64,000 nucleotides of DNA from Podocnemis expansa (taxonomy: Eukaryota > Chordata > Testudines > Podocnemididae). A model generated the notes under the pieces. That model was not told the DNA's origin. It made no database searches and saw nothing but the letters and a program-made list of their open reading frames with translations. The position numbers and the translations under genes were made by a program. Positions within the stretch are counted from its first letter, which is position 1. Each line of letters begins with the position of its first letter. Shown piece after piece: positions 9,560 to 21,759 of this stretch. The stretch is taken from assembly GCA_007922195.1 (NCBI GenBank), contig ML681990.1:41260942-41324941 (forward strand), given 5' to 3'.

Positions 9560-12280
9560 CTTCAGTCTCTTGAATTTACCTTGTCTCATTGCCACTTTGA
9601 CGGCAGCAAGGGGTCAAGAAAAAGAGGATCCCCTAATTGTAAAAAATGCATCTAATCAAAGTAAAGGAAATGAAAGCTCATTACAGATTGTTTCACTGAT
9701 GAAGAGTGAGCAAAAATCTAAAGCTGAACACTCACATCACATTTGTAAGCTGAACTGTAAAAATATAAACCAACAAATAAAACATAAATCTTTCTGATTT
9801 TCATGAAAAGAAAAGAAAATGTGGCCAAGTTCAATCCCTTGTGTACAACACCAACAACATCAGGGAAATTACTTCATGAAGAAATTTGCCTCACAGCATA
9901 TACAGCATATATATATGTCACATGGTCTAATCATAGGAATGAAAGCAACATAGGAATTATGTGGTCTATTCAAGCCTGTAAGGAGTGTGAACAAAGAATG
10001 TAATTACACATCAAGCCCATTGATTAACCAATTACTAGTTAAAGCAGATTTAGACTTTAAATTAATTTGGTTCTGAATTCTAGGGATTTTTGGACTAAGA
10101 TAAACAGTGTTTGAAGATTAATTATCCTTGTCTAAGATGAAGGAGCTCATTTCAATTTTGTTAGCATGTGGAAAGACTCTGGATGGTGCAAAGAACGTGG
10201 CAAACTGCAAGTCTCAGCAGTATTGAAATGCTTGATTAAAACAAGTTCTGAGACTCAATCATTTTAATCCTCACACAGAGTAGGGATATTGTAGGCTACA
10301 ATATGCAATTCCAAATTAATATTTAAATGAAAGACAGACTTAAGTTTACCTAGAGGAAAACGTGTGCTGTCTCCAAAAGATTCCATGGCAGTATAGTCAG
10401 GGAGTTAGAAACTGACCAGCAATGAAACACTGGAGCAGAGCTCTTTGTGCATGATTGACCAAATAATAATTAATAAAGAATTTAAAAGAACTGCCAGCCA
10501 TGGTGATTTCTGCTTTTATTTCATAAAGAAATACAAGATAGTGTCGGGCTGGTAGAAATATAGATATAAACCCCACTAATGGATTACAAGGCATTTTATA
10601 TCTAGGCCACTGGTTCAAATCCAATCTAAAATAGGTAATTGCTGAAACATTTCACCATTGATAGCTGTTTGGTAGCCCAAATTGCTTTGCCACAAAGTGT
10701 GCCTGAGAGAGTCAACATGCTTCCCAAAGCTCTCTGGGGTGCAAGGGAAGGACTGCGCTCCCCTCCATGCACAGCCAGTTCTGTTGATCACCCCAAGTTC
10801 CTGTGTACTTTTTACTGCCCTTCCCCCCACACACTTCTTGGAAAACTGGCGCCCACGAAGATCAGTGGGGAGCACTCAAGTTAGCACTAGGACTGAAGCT
10901 ATGCTTGGTCCCTGTACAGGAATGCAGATACAGGAAGGAAGGCTCCCCCTTGTACACCAGTAGCACCTATAGCTGTATGTAGTTGATGCACAGTCCATAC
11001 CAGTAGTAGTGGTACCAAGTAGAGGAAAAGCAGCCTTAGCTATCACACTGCCCACTCAGGTATGGTCTTGCAGATCTTCTATCATTGAACAGGAGCCATG
11101 GGAACAAGCCTGAGCAGCACTGTGGCCCTTATGAACCAGATCACAATGCCATTCAGTTTTGATCCTTCTGCCACCCTTTCCCCGTACTCCATTATGATGG
11201 AAGGCTGCTGGACCAACCCTGAGCAGGCAGTGGGGTAGTTAACACTACTCTCTACACCACTGTCATAGGGACCAGCTCTTGTACAAGGGCCCCCCTCCGT
11301 TCAACAGCCCAATCCACTCTGCTCTGCCCACAGAACTCACTCAGCAATAGTTACAAGCCTGGCTTATCAGTATGAGGGGAGCATCCATGAGCGCCTGCAC
11401 AAGCGAGTTGGCAGAAGAGGAGGTTGGTGTAATCTGTGCAGACTTTCTGAAGAAACCCTTACCAGACTTGATCAGCAGCTGTTTAAGAAACGTGGGCCCA
11501 CTCACTGCTCCAAGTTCCAGCCCAGGGACCCTACAACCAGCAGTTACGGTCCCCACTATCCTAACCTTGCTACTATTTCCCTAGCTATTGTGCCTTTCTC
11601 AGAGACTTCTTCCACCCTCCTCTAAGTACACCCTTTCCTAGGGCCAAGTCTTTTACTCTCCTGCTGATTTCCCACATTTCTTCTCTAAGCCTAGAGAGTG
11701 ACTGGAGGCCTCCACACTACAGCCTCTTTCTGCTGCCAACTTCCTACCTTCATCATAACCATGTCTGTTTCTTCTCAGGTAGGTTATACTCCCAGTCAGG
11801 GCTTGCTTATCACACCTAATTCTGCACAGATATAGCCTATCAAGGCAATCCTGCCCCTTCTCCACTTCATTAACCTGTTTAAGGCTGGTGTGGAGTGAAC
11901 ACCTCATTGTAACGTGATGGAAAGGATTTTGATAGTATGCTAAGCAAGGATATTCTTCTATCCTGCCTTATTTGGTAGGCAATCCAAATCCTACTTAAGC
12001 TCATAAATTTTCATCTATGGACTGGCAACTGTAATCAGCAAAATTACCAAACTCTCATTTAAGAAACTCAGAAGTCAGGGTAATCACACTGTAACTGAAA
12101 TGTTAGAGGTAATTCCAAACCTGTCTCTTGAGGTCTGATTCCTTATCAGGTAACTAAAAATCAGCAGAAGTCATTGTTTCACTAAAATGCCAAGCCATGT
12201 TTAGTGAGCAGCGTGTGACAGCTGGGGTTGGGAATAGCAGTTTATAAGGGAGAGAGACAGAGAGGAAAGAAACTGTGTTA
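9560..12280. other. No recognised feature
   Basis: AT-rich intergenic or intronic sequence. Frames of 65-95 codons occur at chance level, with no domain signature, splice-site context or codon bias. 10840-11600 is somewhat richer in C but otherwise plain. Confidence 0.5.
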
Positions 12281-12284
12281 TCAT

Positions 12285-12425
12285 TTGTATTAGTGTAATA
12301 CCTAAGAGCCCTAGCCATGGACCAGGAGCACATTGTGCTAAGTACTGTACAAATGGAACAAAAAGATTGCCTTGATCACAAAGAATTTACAGTCTAGTGT
12401 GGATTAATTGCCAGAGACTGCTTTT
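12285..12425 (+). repeat. Old SINE fragment (MIR/CORE-like amniote repeat)
   Basis: Contains CACATTGTGCTAAGTACTGT, ACAAATGGAACAAAAAGA and AATTTACAGTCTA in the order typical of an old amniote short repeat. A second copy lies at 24740-24895. Confidence 0.6.
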
Positions 12426-12474
12426 GAACTATTCTATCAGATCAGGATCTAGGTTATACGGAAGGTTGACATCA

Positions 12475-12535
12475 ATGGGCCAAACTCATCCTTCTTGTGA
12501 TTTCATTGAAATGACTGATTTGGCCCAACATGCTT
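12475..12535. repeat. Old palindromic repeat
   Basis: GGGCCAAACTCATCC on the left pairs imperfectly with TGATTTGGCCCAA on the right around a TTCATTGAAATG centre. This is one of a class of very old self-complementary repeats common in reptile and bird DNA. Confidence 0.5.
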
Positions 12536-13407
12536 AGAATCATAGTTCTTGGTTGCATAGAAGTTGTCCTGCTGTATATAGTTCATCTGATTGTAAAACA
12601 CAACAGATTGCTGATATGTTACAGCACATTTGAGAGACGCTTCCAGGTACGAACACTGTTGCATAATTCACAAGCTTAATACTCAGTTATCACCATCCGA
12701 AGAACTGCTGCTGCAAAATCCTGTGGATTTCCAATGCTGAGTCACCAAAAGAAAATGTTGCATGAAGAGACACAATAAGTTAGGCCAAAAGGTTTAGGGG
12801 GGTGGGGATGGGATTTCTAGAGCTCACAGAAGCTAGGACTGTAAAGGACAGGAAAAAAGTATAATCCACTGACCTCAGTTAATGTTCCATTGTGTTATTG
12901 TTTCCCTCTACGTTCAGGGTGGGTTATATATTTTCTTTCTCAATCCCAGAGGCCATTCAGAGTGGATCAGCAATTTCCAGTGTTAAGGGAGCTATGCATT
13001 TTGAGGAGTGCTGAATCAGTGCTGTCCATTTGCTGCAATAATAAAATGTGAGGCTGACCTCAGAATGAGTGTGATTTGTTTTCCACTCATGATTTCTTGA
13101 GGAGAATGGATCAATGAAATGCCCACAATGTAACCTGAATTTTTCAAACTCTAACAACTACTTAACATTTAAGGAATCTGCAAAGGACAGCAAAAAATCC
13201 TCAGTTTGCAAAAGAAGAGAGTAAATATATGTCTTGTTTCTTCTTCCACCTATAAACCAGTCTCACTGAAATCTGTGTCCCAAAAACCATGTGTTATTGA
13301 AGCATGAAGGTCTGTTAGGTGTAACAAAACATGGAACCATGGGCTCAAATCCCAGAAATCTTGACTCAGTACTTCAGCCATTAGAAGTGGACCAATGAAG
13401 TTCTAGG

Positions 13408-13412
<5 letters not shown>
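12536..13412. other. No recognised feature
   Basis: AT-rich unique-looking sequence; no coding or repeat signature seen. Confidence 0.45.
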
Positions 13413-13459
<47 letters not shown>

Positions 13460-13469
13460 NNNNNNNNNN

Positions 13470-13516
<47 letters not shown>
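13413..13516. repeat. (TG)n microsatellite with assembly gap
   Basis: Uninterrupted TG dinucleotides on both sides of ten Ns at 13460-13469. The true repeat length is unknown, because the gap probably marks a collapsed tract. Confidence 0.97.
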
Positions 13517-13517
<1 letters not shown>

Positions 13518-13599
13518 TTTCAGATGGGACCTTGAAAGCAGAGATTGTCTGTGATGTGTGATCATTAGAGATCCCACTCATTTTTTATAAGAACAAGAT

Positions 13600-13725
13600 C
13601 TTGCTGTGGTCGCTATTCAACAGACACAGAACAGGAAAACAAACAACGAGTCTTGTGGCACTTTTAAAGGCCAATGGATTTATTTCTTGGATGAGTTTTC
13701 GAACAAGGAGACGTTCTCTGCCTCA
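13600..13725 (+). mobile_element. tRNA-derived reptile SINE, diverged
   Basis: Contains AAAACAAACAACGAGTCTTG, TGGCACTTTTAAAG and GGATTTATTT, the central part of the SINE family found at 31180, 58840 and 59946. Confidence 0.65.
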
Positions 13726-14143
13726 AACAGTTTACAGCTGAAATTCCCACTGATACGAGAGATTTTTTTAAACTGCTGTTGTCCATATAAAATCAGCATT
13801 AGAGGCAGCATGTAGCCACACAGCTAAAAATCAAGCAGAGAGGGGAAGAAAAACATCATCTTTATTATTTAAATCAGAACAGATAAAAATCCATGATGAC
13901 AGAATTATAATGATTAGACATAAATAGAAATACAGTTAGTTTTAAGTTTAAGGCTTTTGATAAGTAGTAAATACAATAATGATAGTTTAGAGCAAGTTTA
14001 GCTAGAAATCTAAAATGATGGCGGATAGTGTCATTGTTAAGAAACAGAGACAAAAGGAAGGTATTAAGAAACTGATCAATAGCAGAAAGGTAGACTGGGG
14101 TGAAATAAAGGTCCTTCTAATACCTGCAGGGAGAGGTTGGTAG

Positions 14144-14488
14144 CTATGTTCCATCTAAGGCCTTAAGACAGCTGAGCAACTTACATTGCTCACTATGCCC
14201 CCTCCATGGGCCTGATCCTGCCCCCCCCCCACTCTCCTGGTCACCACCCCCAGTCAGCCCAATCCCACCCCCCACACAGCCGGCCCGACTCCTCCGTCTT
14301 CCTCCAACCCTCTGCCCCCTTTCACGGCTGGCTGCCCCTGCCCTGTCACCAATCACTCCCCCTGTCCCCTTACCCAGCCACCAGAGCAGTGCGGCCTGAC
14401 TCTGTTTGCCAACTGAGCAGTGTTCCCTGTGCCAAGCAGTGGTGGGGGCTGTGCGACTGCGCGGCCATGCAGCTTAGAGGGAACATTG
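14144..14488. mobile_element. hAT-type non-autonomous element with perfect 8-bp duplication
   Basis: The ends are CTATGTTCCATCTAAG on the left and the complement of CAATGTTCCCTCTAAG on the right. The 8 bases GTTGGTAG flank it on both sides (14136-14143 and 14489-14496), the target-site length of hAT transposases. The interior is C-rich (14205-14360) and non-coding. Open frames there are composition artefacts. Confidence 0.8.
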
Positions 14489-14559
14489 GTTGGTAGATAG
14501 AAGGAGGATCTACAGAAGATCCAAGTTTAAAGTAAACAAGTAGAGTTTGTTGCTTATTC

Positions 14560-14612
14560 CTGAAAAAATCCGTTGGTCTTTAAGTACCACAGGACTCTTG
14601 CTGTTTTTGCAA
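14560..14612 (-). mobile_element. SINE fragment
   Basis: TTGGTCTTTAAGTACCACAG followed by GACTCTTGCTGTTTTTGC is the complement of the SINE central region. Confidence 0.6.
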
Positions 14613-15343
14613 GTAGAGCTAATTATCATATCGGATAGCTAATTGGTTAAAAGTGGTATCACCCCTCAGTGGGAAGATGCTGTCAATTGACCTTAAGAAA
14701 GCAACCAATAAGAAAGGTTCAGAAAACTACATATAAGGCAGAGAACTAACAAGCTTGAGTATGGTCAATTAGATGATTAAAGAAAAAAAACAGAAGACAA
14801 CAGCAGCTGGCAAAAATAAAACAGAGCAGAAAGGTCCAAGGTGAAACAGATACGTAACTAAGAAGAAGAGTAATTATGATTCTTCTAAACATAAGACTGT
14901 ATGGGTATAATTGTAAATAAAGCTGGATGCTTGTGTTTGAATGATCTCTAATCACACCAATTCTTTGATTGCCTAATCAATGCTCAAAGAAATGTTAGTC
15001 TATAGCAGTATTAAGAATGTGATTGTAATGTCAATGCATACATATGTATAAGAAATTGTATGTTATAGTGTAATAAGTTTGGTTTTCTAATAAAACATTG
15101 TAGTAAGGCTTTATACATTTTGTTTTCAAAGAAATTACCATCTGAGTGTCAGTCCTTTGAGTGGAAGATTGCAACCATGTCCTCTCAAGGCTAACCTGAG
15201 GCAGGCAGGTTAAGGGAGCTCTCCCATAATTTAAATGGAAATTCCTGGAAAACCCCTGTCAATCTCCAAGAGTGGATCAGTTTTGGTTACCTACTTATAG
15301 AAGTAAGGCTTGACTTGGTTTATGAGTGTACCCAAGACACTGT
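14613..15343. other. No recognised feature
   Basis: AT-rich; frames are short. Nothing recognised. Confidence 0.45.
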
Positions 15344-15863
15344 GGCTAAATCCACACATACATGGTTAAATCAATTTAAGTTAAATTGATCTAATTGAAC
15401 CACTGTAAAAATCATTAAATTGATTTAAGTTAAATCGATTTAACAGGTCCCCACTAGAAGACCAAATCGAACCAGCATGCCCATGGACAAGATCTGCCAG
15501 TTCAATTTAGGAGAAGGGGCACTATGGGAGGTGTGGCAAGATGGCCCCTAGAAGGGCCATGCCCCCCCTCCGCAATATATAGAAAAAGGACAGCACCTTG
15601 GGAAGGAGAAAGGCAAAAGTGTTAAATCAAAATAACAGTTAAATCAAAATAACACGTCAACACTGTGTCATTTTGAAATAACAGTTTCAATTTAGCCATC
15701 ATTTCAATATAGTACTTGGTTTTATTATATTGAAATGATTTTCCTTATAGCGAGGTAAGGGAGCTCTTTATCTTGACGTAAGGAAATATAGTGTGGACCT
15801 GCAATCTTTTAAATTGAAATAATCTACATTATTTCAATTTAAAGACTGTGGATGGACATACCC
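15344..15863. mobile_element. MITE with TTAAATTGATTTAA-type palindromic body
   Basis: The left end is GGCTAAATCCACACATACA and the right end is GGATGGACATACCC at 15850-15863. Flanking arms consist of ATTGATTTAAGTTAAAT-like and ATTTCAATTTAAA-like palindromes. The GC-rich middle (GGGAGGTGTGGCAAGATGGC near 15527-15546) recurs at 44671-44690, so both belong to one subfamily. Confidence 0.7.
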
Positions 15864-18800
15864 TGTAAGATTTTGTGGGTTCTAAAGTTTAGGGCAACAC
15901 CCACTGTTGTGCAGTGTTCTGTCTGGTTGTATGTTCAGGTGGCTTTGGTGCCTTTGAGAGAAAAAATATTGAATGAAATAAATTACTTGTATTAAAAAGA
16001 AGTAACTGGGTCCTTAACTGTAAGAACATCTCCATAATTTTCTGTGGTTAATATTTTATGCACTATATTCAGCAATGTGTTACCAGTAAGTTTATAGGGG
16101 ACAGCAAAAAAAACCACACATTCACCTTATATACAATGAACACAGCCACTTTAAAGGCAAAATAAACTGTTGATGGATTTGTGTTTCTTTTAACTGAAAG
16201 AAACGCGTAGGGTCACACTGTATACTTTATTAAAAAATATGGGAGCTATCTTCCTTCCTCTGATTGTGCCTTTTTTCACCCTTTAGCGTTCCCATATCCA
16301 TCACTTAGTTTTGCTCTATTCTGCTAATCTTAGATACAACACAACTAATCTCTTAAGAAAACCAAAAACAAATATTTAAGCTGCAATTTGTAAGCAATTG
16401 CATCTGTCAGTTGTAGTGTGGGCTTTATCAAGTGACTTTTTTAGTGAGAAAAACATACATTAGCAAATAGCATGAAGCATAACCTTTTGCATAGCTCGAT
16501 ATGAAATGTTGGATTGAAATGAGACAGTACTTCGAAGAGTTCTGTGAGTTACACGGGACCCAACCCTGAGCTGCCTTATTACTTTAAAAGTTGTGGGGTC
16601 TGGACAGAGAGTCAGAGAAACATGGTAGTGGTTCCTACATCAGGCTTCACTGATGGAGAAAGGAGGACATGACCATGTCTCCCTTATGCCCAGCTAGCAC
16701 AACACTCATGAGAGTAACTGACCACTGGAACATACTAAAGCAGCCAAATGAGGGCTGAGCCATCTTATAAAAAAACAAACAAACAAACCACCTTTGCACC
16801 CCGTGTGTGCTACCCAGTAACAGCATGGATTCTGGTCCTCTACATCTTCTGGGCAAAGGGTGCAAAATCATCAGAGGCTCTGCCAGCAGAGATGTCTGTT
16901 CCTATGTGAGCAGTGGATTTGTTCAGCACACCACAGCAAGGTATGTGGATTGCCAGGGCAACCAAACTGTAAAATTAACACTAAAATCATACACCCCAAA
17001 AAACCTACCTTAAAAGAATATTATCAAGGCTGTGCAGTCAAGCACTCCAAAGTTAGAAAATGCCAGAAATAAGATTATATGTGCAAACTTAATTTTACAT
17101 CCTTGTTTTTCCCTGGCATCCCAGTTTCTCTTTAGATCTTTCTCCCATTCCCCTATTGTATTTCCCTTAGCCCCACTATTCTCAGTGTCCTCCCCAGGCA
17201 GTCTCGTTCTTTCATACCCAGTTCCCTGGTGTCCTACTTCCCTTCTCCCCTTCTAATCTCCAGGCTCAGGCTCCTCCCTGTCCAACAGGTTCCTTAGCCC
17301 ATTCTATCCCCAGTTCCAACTCTTGTCCCATCTGCATTCAAATCAAGTAGCTTCTTTCTCCAGCTACCTACACACAACGCAGAGGAGACGGCATTGAGAA
17401 CACAGGAAAGACTCACAAACACACATCCCAGCAGCCCCCAACTATATTGTAGGGAAAGTTCTGCTCAAAATCTTTGGGAAAGGTAGCTGTAAAGGCTAAG
17501 CATCTCTCTACTGAGTATGTGTGAACTGTGGTTTTCCAGAAATGTATAACTTGGACAAATTTACATGGATTTACAAATGAATAGCAAAAGCACATCCTTG
17601 GCGCACATGCCCTCGTCCACATTCAAGTTCCCACTCCAGTGCAAGGGGTGTGGCAGAACTTCTCAAAGAAAAGTAAGTGGAGTTTTAACATAGTCAAGAT
17701 CATGTATTTTCCCCTAGCCTTGCTCTTGGAAATAGCTGAACTGCTTTGCTGAAATTTTCCAAAATCTCTTCAAAGCAGGCATCTGTCATGAATTGAAAAC
17801 TGCATGCAAATTACAATTGCTCACTTTAAAGTGTAAAGGGTTTCCTGACTCTCCTGCTTGTAGGAAAGGGGACTCTGTAATAAAGAATGTGATCCAAGTC
17901 AGTTTGTGGGAGCCAGCCAGCCTACAGTAAGGTCTTGGGTTATGTTATGTCTGACTGTTTTAGGGAGCAACCTGTTTTGTCTCTCTGGTTTTGAGGTATT
18001 TTGTGAGAGTGTTCTGAATTCTAAGAAATCAAGTACTATTCTGTTGCAACCTTTCAGCAAGAGTGTTTTTATGGTTTTTATTTTACTCTAGCGATACACA
18101 GGAAACATAACATCACCCTGTGTTGAAATTTTCAACCATAATGGTTAAAGGCTGATAAAGCTATGAGCAAATGGAAACAGTGACTTATAATGGGTGTTTT
18201 AGGCAGCCTTAATAATAGTTAATGCTACCAGTGCTGATTATAATTATAAATCTTTCATTGCAGCCTATGCATCTGAGAGGAAACCATCAGCAACTGCACA
18301 CCCAAATGTTGCACTTTTCTTTGGTGAAGTTTCTGTGTTGTGGAGAACCAAACTATTATGAGCAAGCATACGGCTGAAAGCTTAAGGCCATACCACAGCC
18401 TCTCAGAAGCAGCAACTCCCTATGCAGCTCCTTTTAGATATTGAAAGTGTGTACTGAAGTTTCCAATGTTTTAACTGCAGCTGTTTATTTTGCAGCATCC
18501 TAGGGGCTGAAAAATGATGCACCCAAGCAAAAAATAAAAATGGAATGTTAGCTCATTAAAATGTCTCTCTGGGCCTTAAAACAGGATTTGTTTTGCTGAA
18601 GTAAAGTGGACCTGAAAGGCATCTCTTCCCACGCCAGGTGCCAAGCCTCACCCCATGCTATGATTGTTTCCTTTGGCTCTGTTCTGGATTAATCACTGAC
18701 AGTGCTGCCCTTAGCTTTGTGTTCTGTAGTTGTTACGGTGATTTATTATTTCTAAGGCACCACAGGTGGGTAAGTCACTGTACAGGCTGGTGTAAGAGGG

Positions 18801-19829
18801 GAAAGAGGCCAGAGGCTACTAATGGGTTCACCAGAAGAAATCAGGAGGGTCTCCACTGGTTTCAGTGATGCTACCTTACTGTTAAATATTTACAACATTG
18901 CTAATTGTGAGGATGCAGTGGAATAATCAGCCAGTTAAAATAGAGCATCTTTTTAAAAGTTTTAGACATTCTAGGGAGATCCATAGCCATTCTTCTGGCA
19001 CTATTCCCTTCTCAGGCAGTGAACAGCAGCCTGAAAATATGTCTGAGATGTCCCATGATGTAGAGAAATGCTCAGGTGATGTAAAGGTAACTCAGCCTGC
19101 TCTACCTCCGCTGCATGTCAGTGGTGGAGAGAGGTGGAGATGAACCAAAGTGCACAGACCTTTGGATGATCCTCAGCCAGCAGCATGGTGTCTTCTGGCC
19201 CATTGCACTTGGCGTGACTTGAAGTAGCCATTAAGATGATCTAAATTATGCCAGAGGATGTTTTGACCCATAGCTAGCCCCAGAATGAGAGAACCAGAAG
19301 GGTGGCTTAGCGCTACTTTTTCTCCTTTTCCAGCCGAGCTGGAAATGAGCTCAAGACAGCTGAGGATTTAGTCCACTGAATGTAGTATTTAATGTATCTT
19401 ACCTTATATTAGTATGTCTAGTACAGCCTCCTATCTCAGGTAATATTTAGTTTAATGACAAATGCTTGTAGTGCACTTTGTGATCTGTGCAGTTCTGAAC
19501 AAGGAGGGGAGCTCCTTCCTGAGCAGCCCCAGGCAACCAGTTTCCACTCTGATGAGAGAAAGCTGAGCCTTGAATAGTTTAGCTGCACACACTGTTAGTG
19601 AAGATGAAAATATCTGGCACTTTCTAAAACTCCAGCTACAAGTACTTCACATTCACCTTCCGCAGCTGTAAAGTCCACCAACTTCCTGCACGATGAGTCA
19701 AGTAATATTTATTTGAATTCATACTAAAGTGCCTTTGATTCCACAGAGGCCTGTTGTTCCTGTATGTTGGGACCCAGTCAGGAGGGATCAATCAGTTGTC
19801 ACTGGGCCCTTTGGAATTTTGAATATTTC
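15864..19829. other. Long stretch without recognised genes
   Basis: Mostly AT-rich, unique-looking DNA. A short (AAAC)n run lies at about 16771-16788. 17100-17300 is pyrimidine-rich on the plus strand. Frames up to 81 codons (for example 18898-19143) show no known domain. An exon of a distant gene cannot be excluded by eye. Confidence 0.5.
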
Positions 19830-19965
19830 TGTCAAGTCCTTCCTAACTCTACTCCTTTGTATGTTAAATAATATTAAGTGTCTGTAATTTTTCCTTCTAT
19901 AAAATATTTCCAACCAGTTTGGATGCTCTTCCCTGGCCCCTTCTATTCTCTGCTGTATATCTAAG
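19830..19965 (-). mobile_element. CR1-like LINE fragment
   Basis: The plus strand resembles the antisense of a CR1 3' region: GTCAAGTCCTTCCTAACTCT, then TTTTTCCTTCTATAAAATAT, then GGATGCTCTTCCCTGGCCCC. Confidence 0.4.
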
Positions 19966-20345
19966 GTGAAGTGAGCCTACCTAGAGACAGTAGGCTAGAG
20001 GAGTGAGTACATTCGTTAGCCATAAGAGGCTAACATTCAAGCCTGAATGTTAGCTATCTGGTAAGCAGCTGCAAAGCTACTGAAATCAATAGCTGGTGCA
20101 AAGCTATTGATTCCAATACCTTTGAACTTGCTTACCTGAAGGCTCAGTTTGTCCCAAAAGAATACACCTCTACAGTAAAGCGTGCTGTAAATTGAACTGT
20201 GCCAAAGGTCTGTGGGGGAAAAAAAGAGATTGTGTGTTTCTGACAGAAGCCACCAGGATCAAGCAGTGAAAATGGCTTCAGCCCTGGAATCAGGCTCTGT
20301 TCTTGGCCTTTTTGCTGACTCAGTATGTTAATCCCTTGCACTCCT

Positions 20346-20540
20346 TGGGTATGTTCATGCGGCCTGTGACAGTGAGGTTACTAGTAATGGGTTGACAGCC
20401 CAGCCCAAACACTTCCTCAGAGCCCAAGCTTCAGTCCAAGCCACAATGGCAAAGTGCTATCTATACACATATACGCTTAGAAAACTAGCATAAGCCCTGC
20501 AAGCCCAAATCTGTTAACCCAGGCAGGCAGGCTAATTGCT
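20346..20540. mobile_element. Possible degenerate MITE
   Basis: Starts GGGTATGTTCATGCGG, like the GGGTATGTCTACAC ends of other MITEs, and has an interior rich in AGCCCA and AAGCCC motifs. The right end is not clear. Confidence 0.35.
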
Positions 20541-20611
20541 AAGGGCTGCTTAGAAATAGCCTCTGTGCCTCACTCTCCTCAGTTGTATCAAGTGTCTGAC
20601 AATGTGGGATT

Positions 20612-20725
20612 TTCTCCCATGAAAGCTCATGCGAGGAATAAATTTATTAGTCTTCTAAGTAGCACCAGACTCCTTGTTTGCTTTACTGAACTAGACTATT
20701 ATGGTTACCCCTTTGGAACAAGTGC
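20612..20725 (-). mobile_element. tRNA-derived reptile SINE
   Basis: The complement begins with GGGGTAACCATAATAGTCTA, passes AACAAGGAGTCTGGTGC, and ends in AATAAATTTATT and a GAGCTTTCATGGGA segment. This is the full family order from tRNA-like head to 3' part. Confidence 0.75.
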
Positions 20726-20867
20726 AAAACACTCAGAGAATATAGTGATATGACCAGTAGAAACACCTCTATCTACCTTCAGCAATGGTGCAAACTAAGA
20801 CTGCCACATGGCCACCCAAGGACCAAACATAATAAAGAAAGTGTAACATAATAAAGTTTTATAATTC

Positions 20868-21040
20868 TTAGCATTTAAGTCAAAGTAACGTTACAGATTC
20901 GAAGCTCCATACAAACGTTCATCCTCACAATACACCAGTGAAATCAGTCTGTTAAGAATTACGCTGTCCATAAGGTTAAATGCCTTGTCCAAAATCTCAC
21001 AGGTCAGGAGCAAAGCCAGAACTAGAGAGTCTTGCTTCAT
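20868..21040 (+). repeat. MIR/CORE-type SINE
   Basis: Contains AGGTTAAATGCCTTGTCCAA, ATCTCACAGGTCAGGAGCAA and CCAGAACTAGAG, the CORE region of MIR-like SINEs. Confidence 0.65.
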
Positions 21041-21759
21041 GTCCCTTAGTCACAAGATCAGTCTGTTAGCCTACGTTGCCTCTGTCATTATAAGTTTTCC
21101 TGTTCTTTATCAGTTGTTCCCTGAAATCGGTTGGTGCTGGGCTCAGTCACCCCTCCCAGTAGGCTGGAGGAGGGGCTTTTAGCTGGTAGCTGTGGGTGGG
21201 ACCAGTTACCAAACAGTCCACTACAGTCCTGAAAACCCTACTGCCATGACATTCGGTCCTCAGCCCATCGGTGGGATGCCTAGCTGCCAGCATAGCTGAT
21301 ACATCCAAGACCCTTTCGCTCTTTGTGTTACTTCCTGCCCCTCCCTTCCTTTATCCTTTAAGTCTTCTTCACACCCTTACACCTTTTGACTACTCTCCTT
21401 CGGCTATTCTCTCTTACTCAAGCAATCTGCATAGCACAACTTTGTATTTATTAACTACAATGAGTTTTTTTCAAACAATTTGAAGCAGCTGCTGACCTTT
21501 CCTATGCGTGGCTGTAACGTTTGTCCAGCATTGTTCTAAATTTAATGATTCCATGCATCTCAGATCAGTCTCTTTTAGAAGTAGGTCTGTGACACAAAAC
21601 AGTTAGCCTCCAGTTGCAGTCATTACAGTCTGAACTAAGAACAGGCCCAGTCTTGAGCTAACACAAATAGATACGAGCTTCCTTCTTTGTCAGCAGTCAT
21701 CACAGTGGTTTATTAATTGAATGAGCAAGGTCACTGGTTAACCTGGCTGCAGAAAGTAA
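21041..21759. other. No recognised feature
   Basis: Mixed composition, 21310-21420 pyrimidine-rich. Frames up to 70 codons look random. Confidence 0.45.

Noticed and set aside
13374..13581. His-Thr repeat frames
   Set aside because: Translation of the (TG)n microsatellite across Ns.
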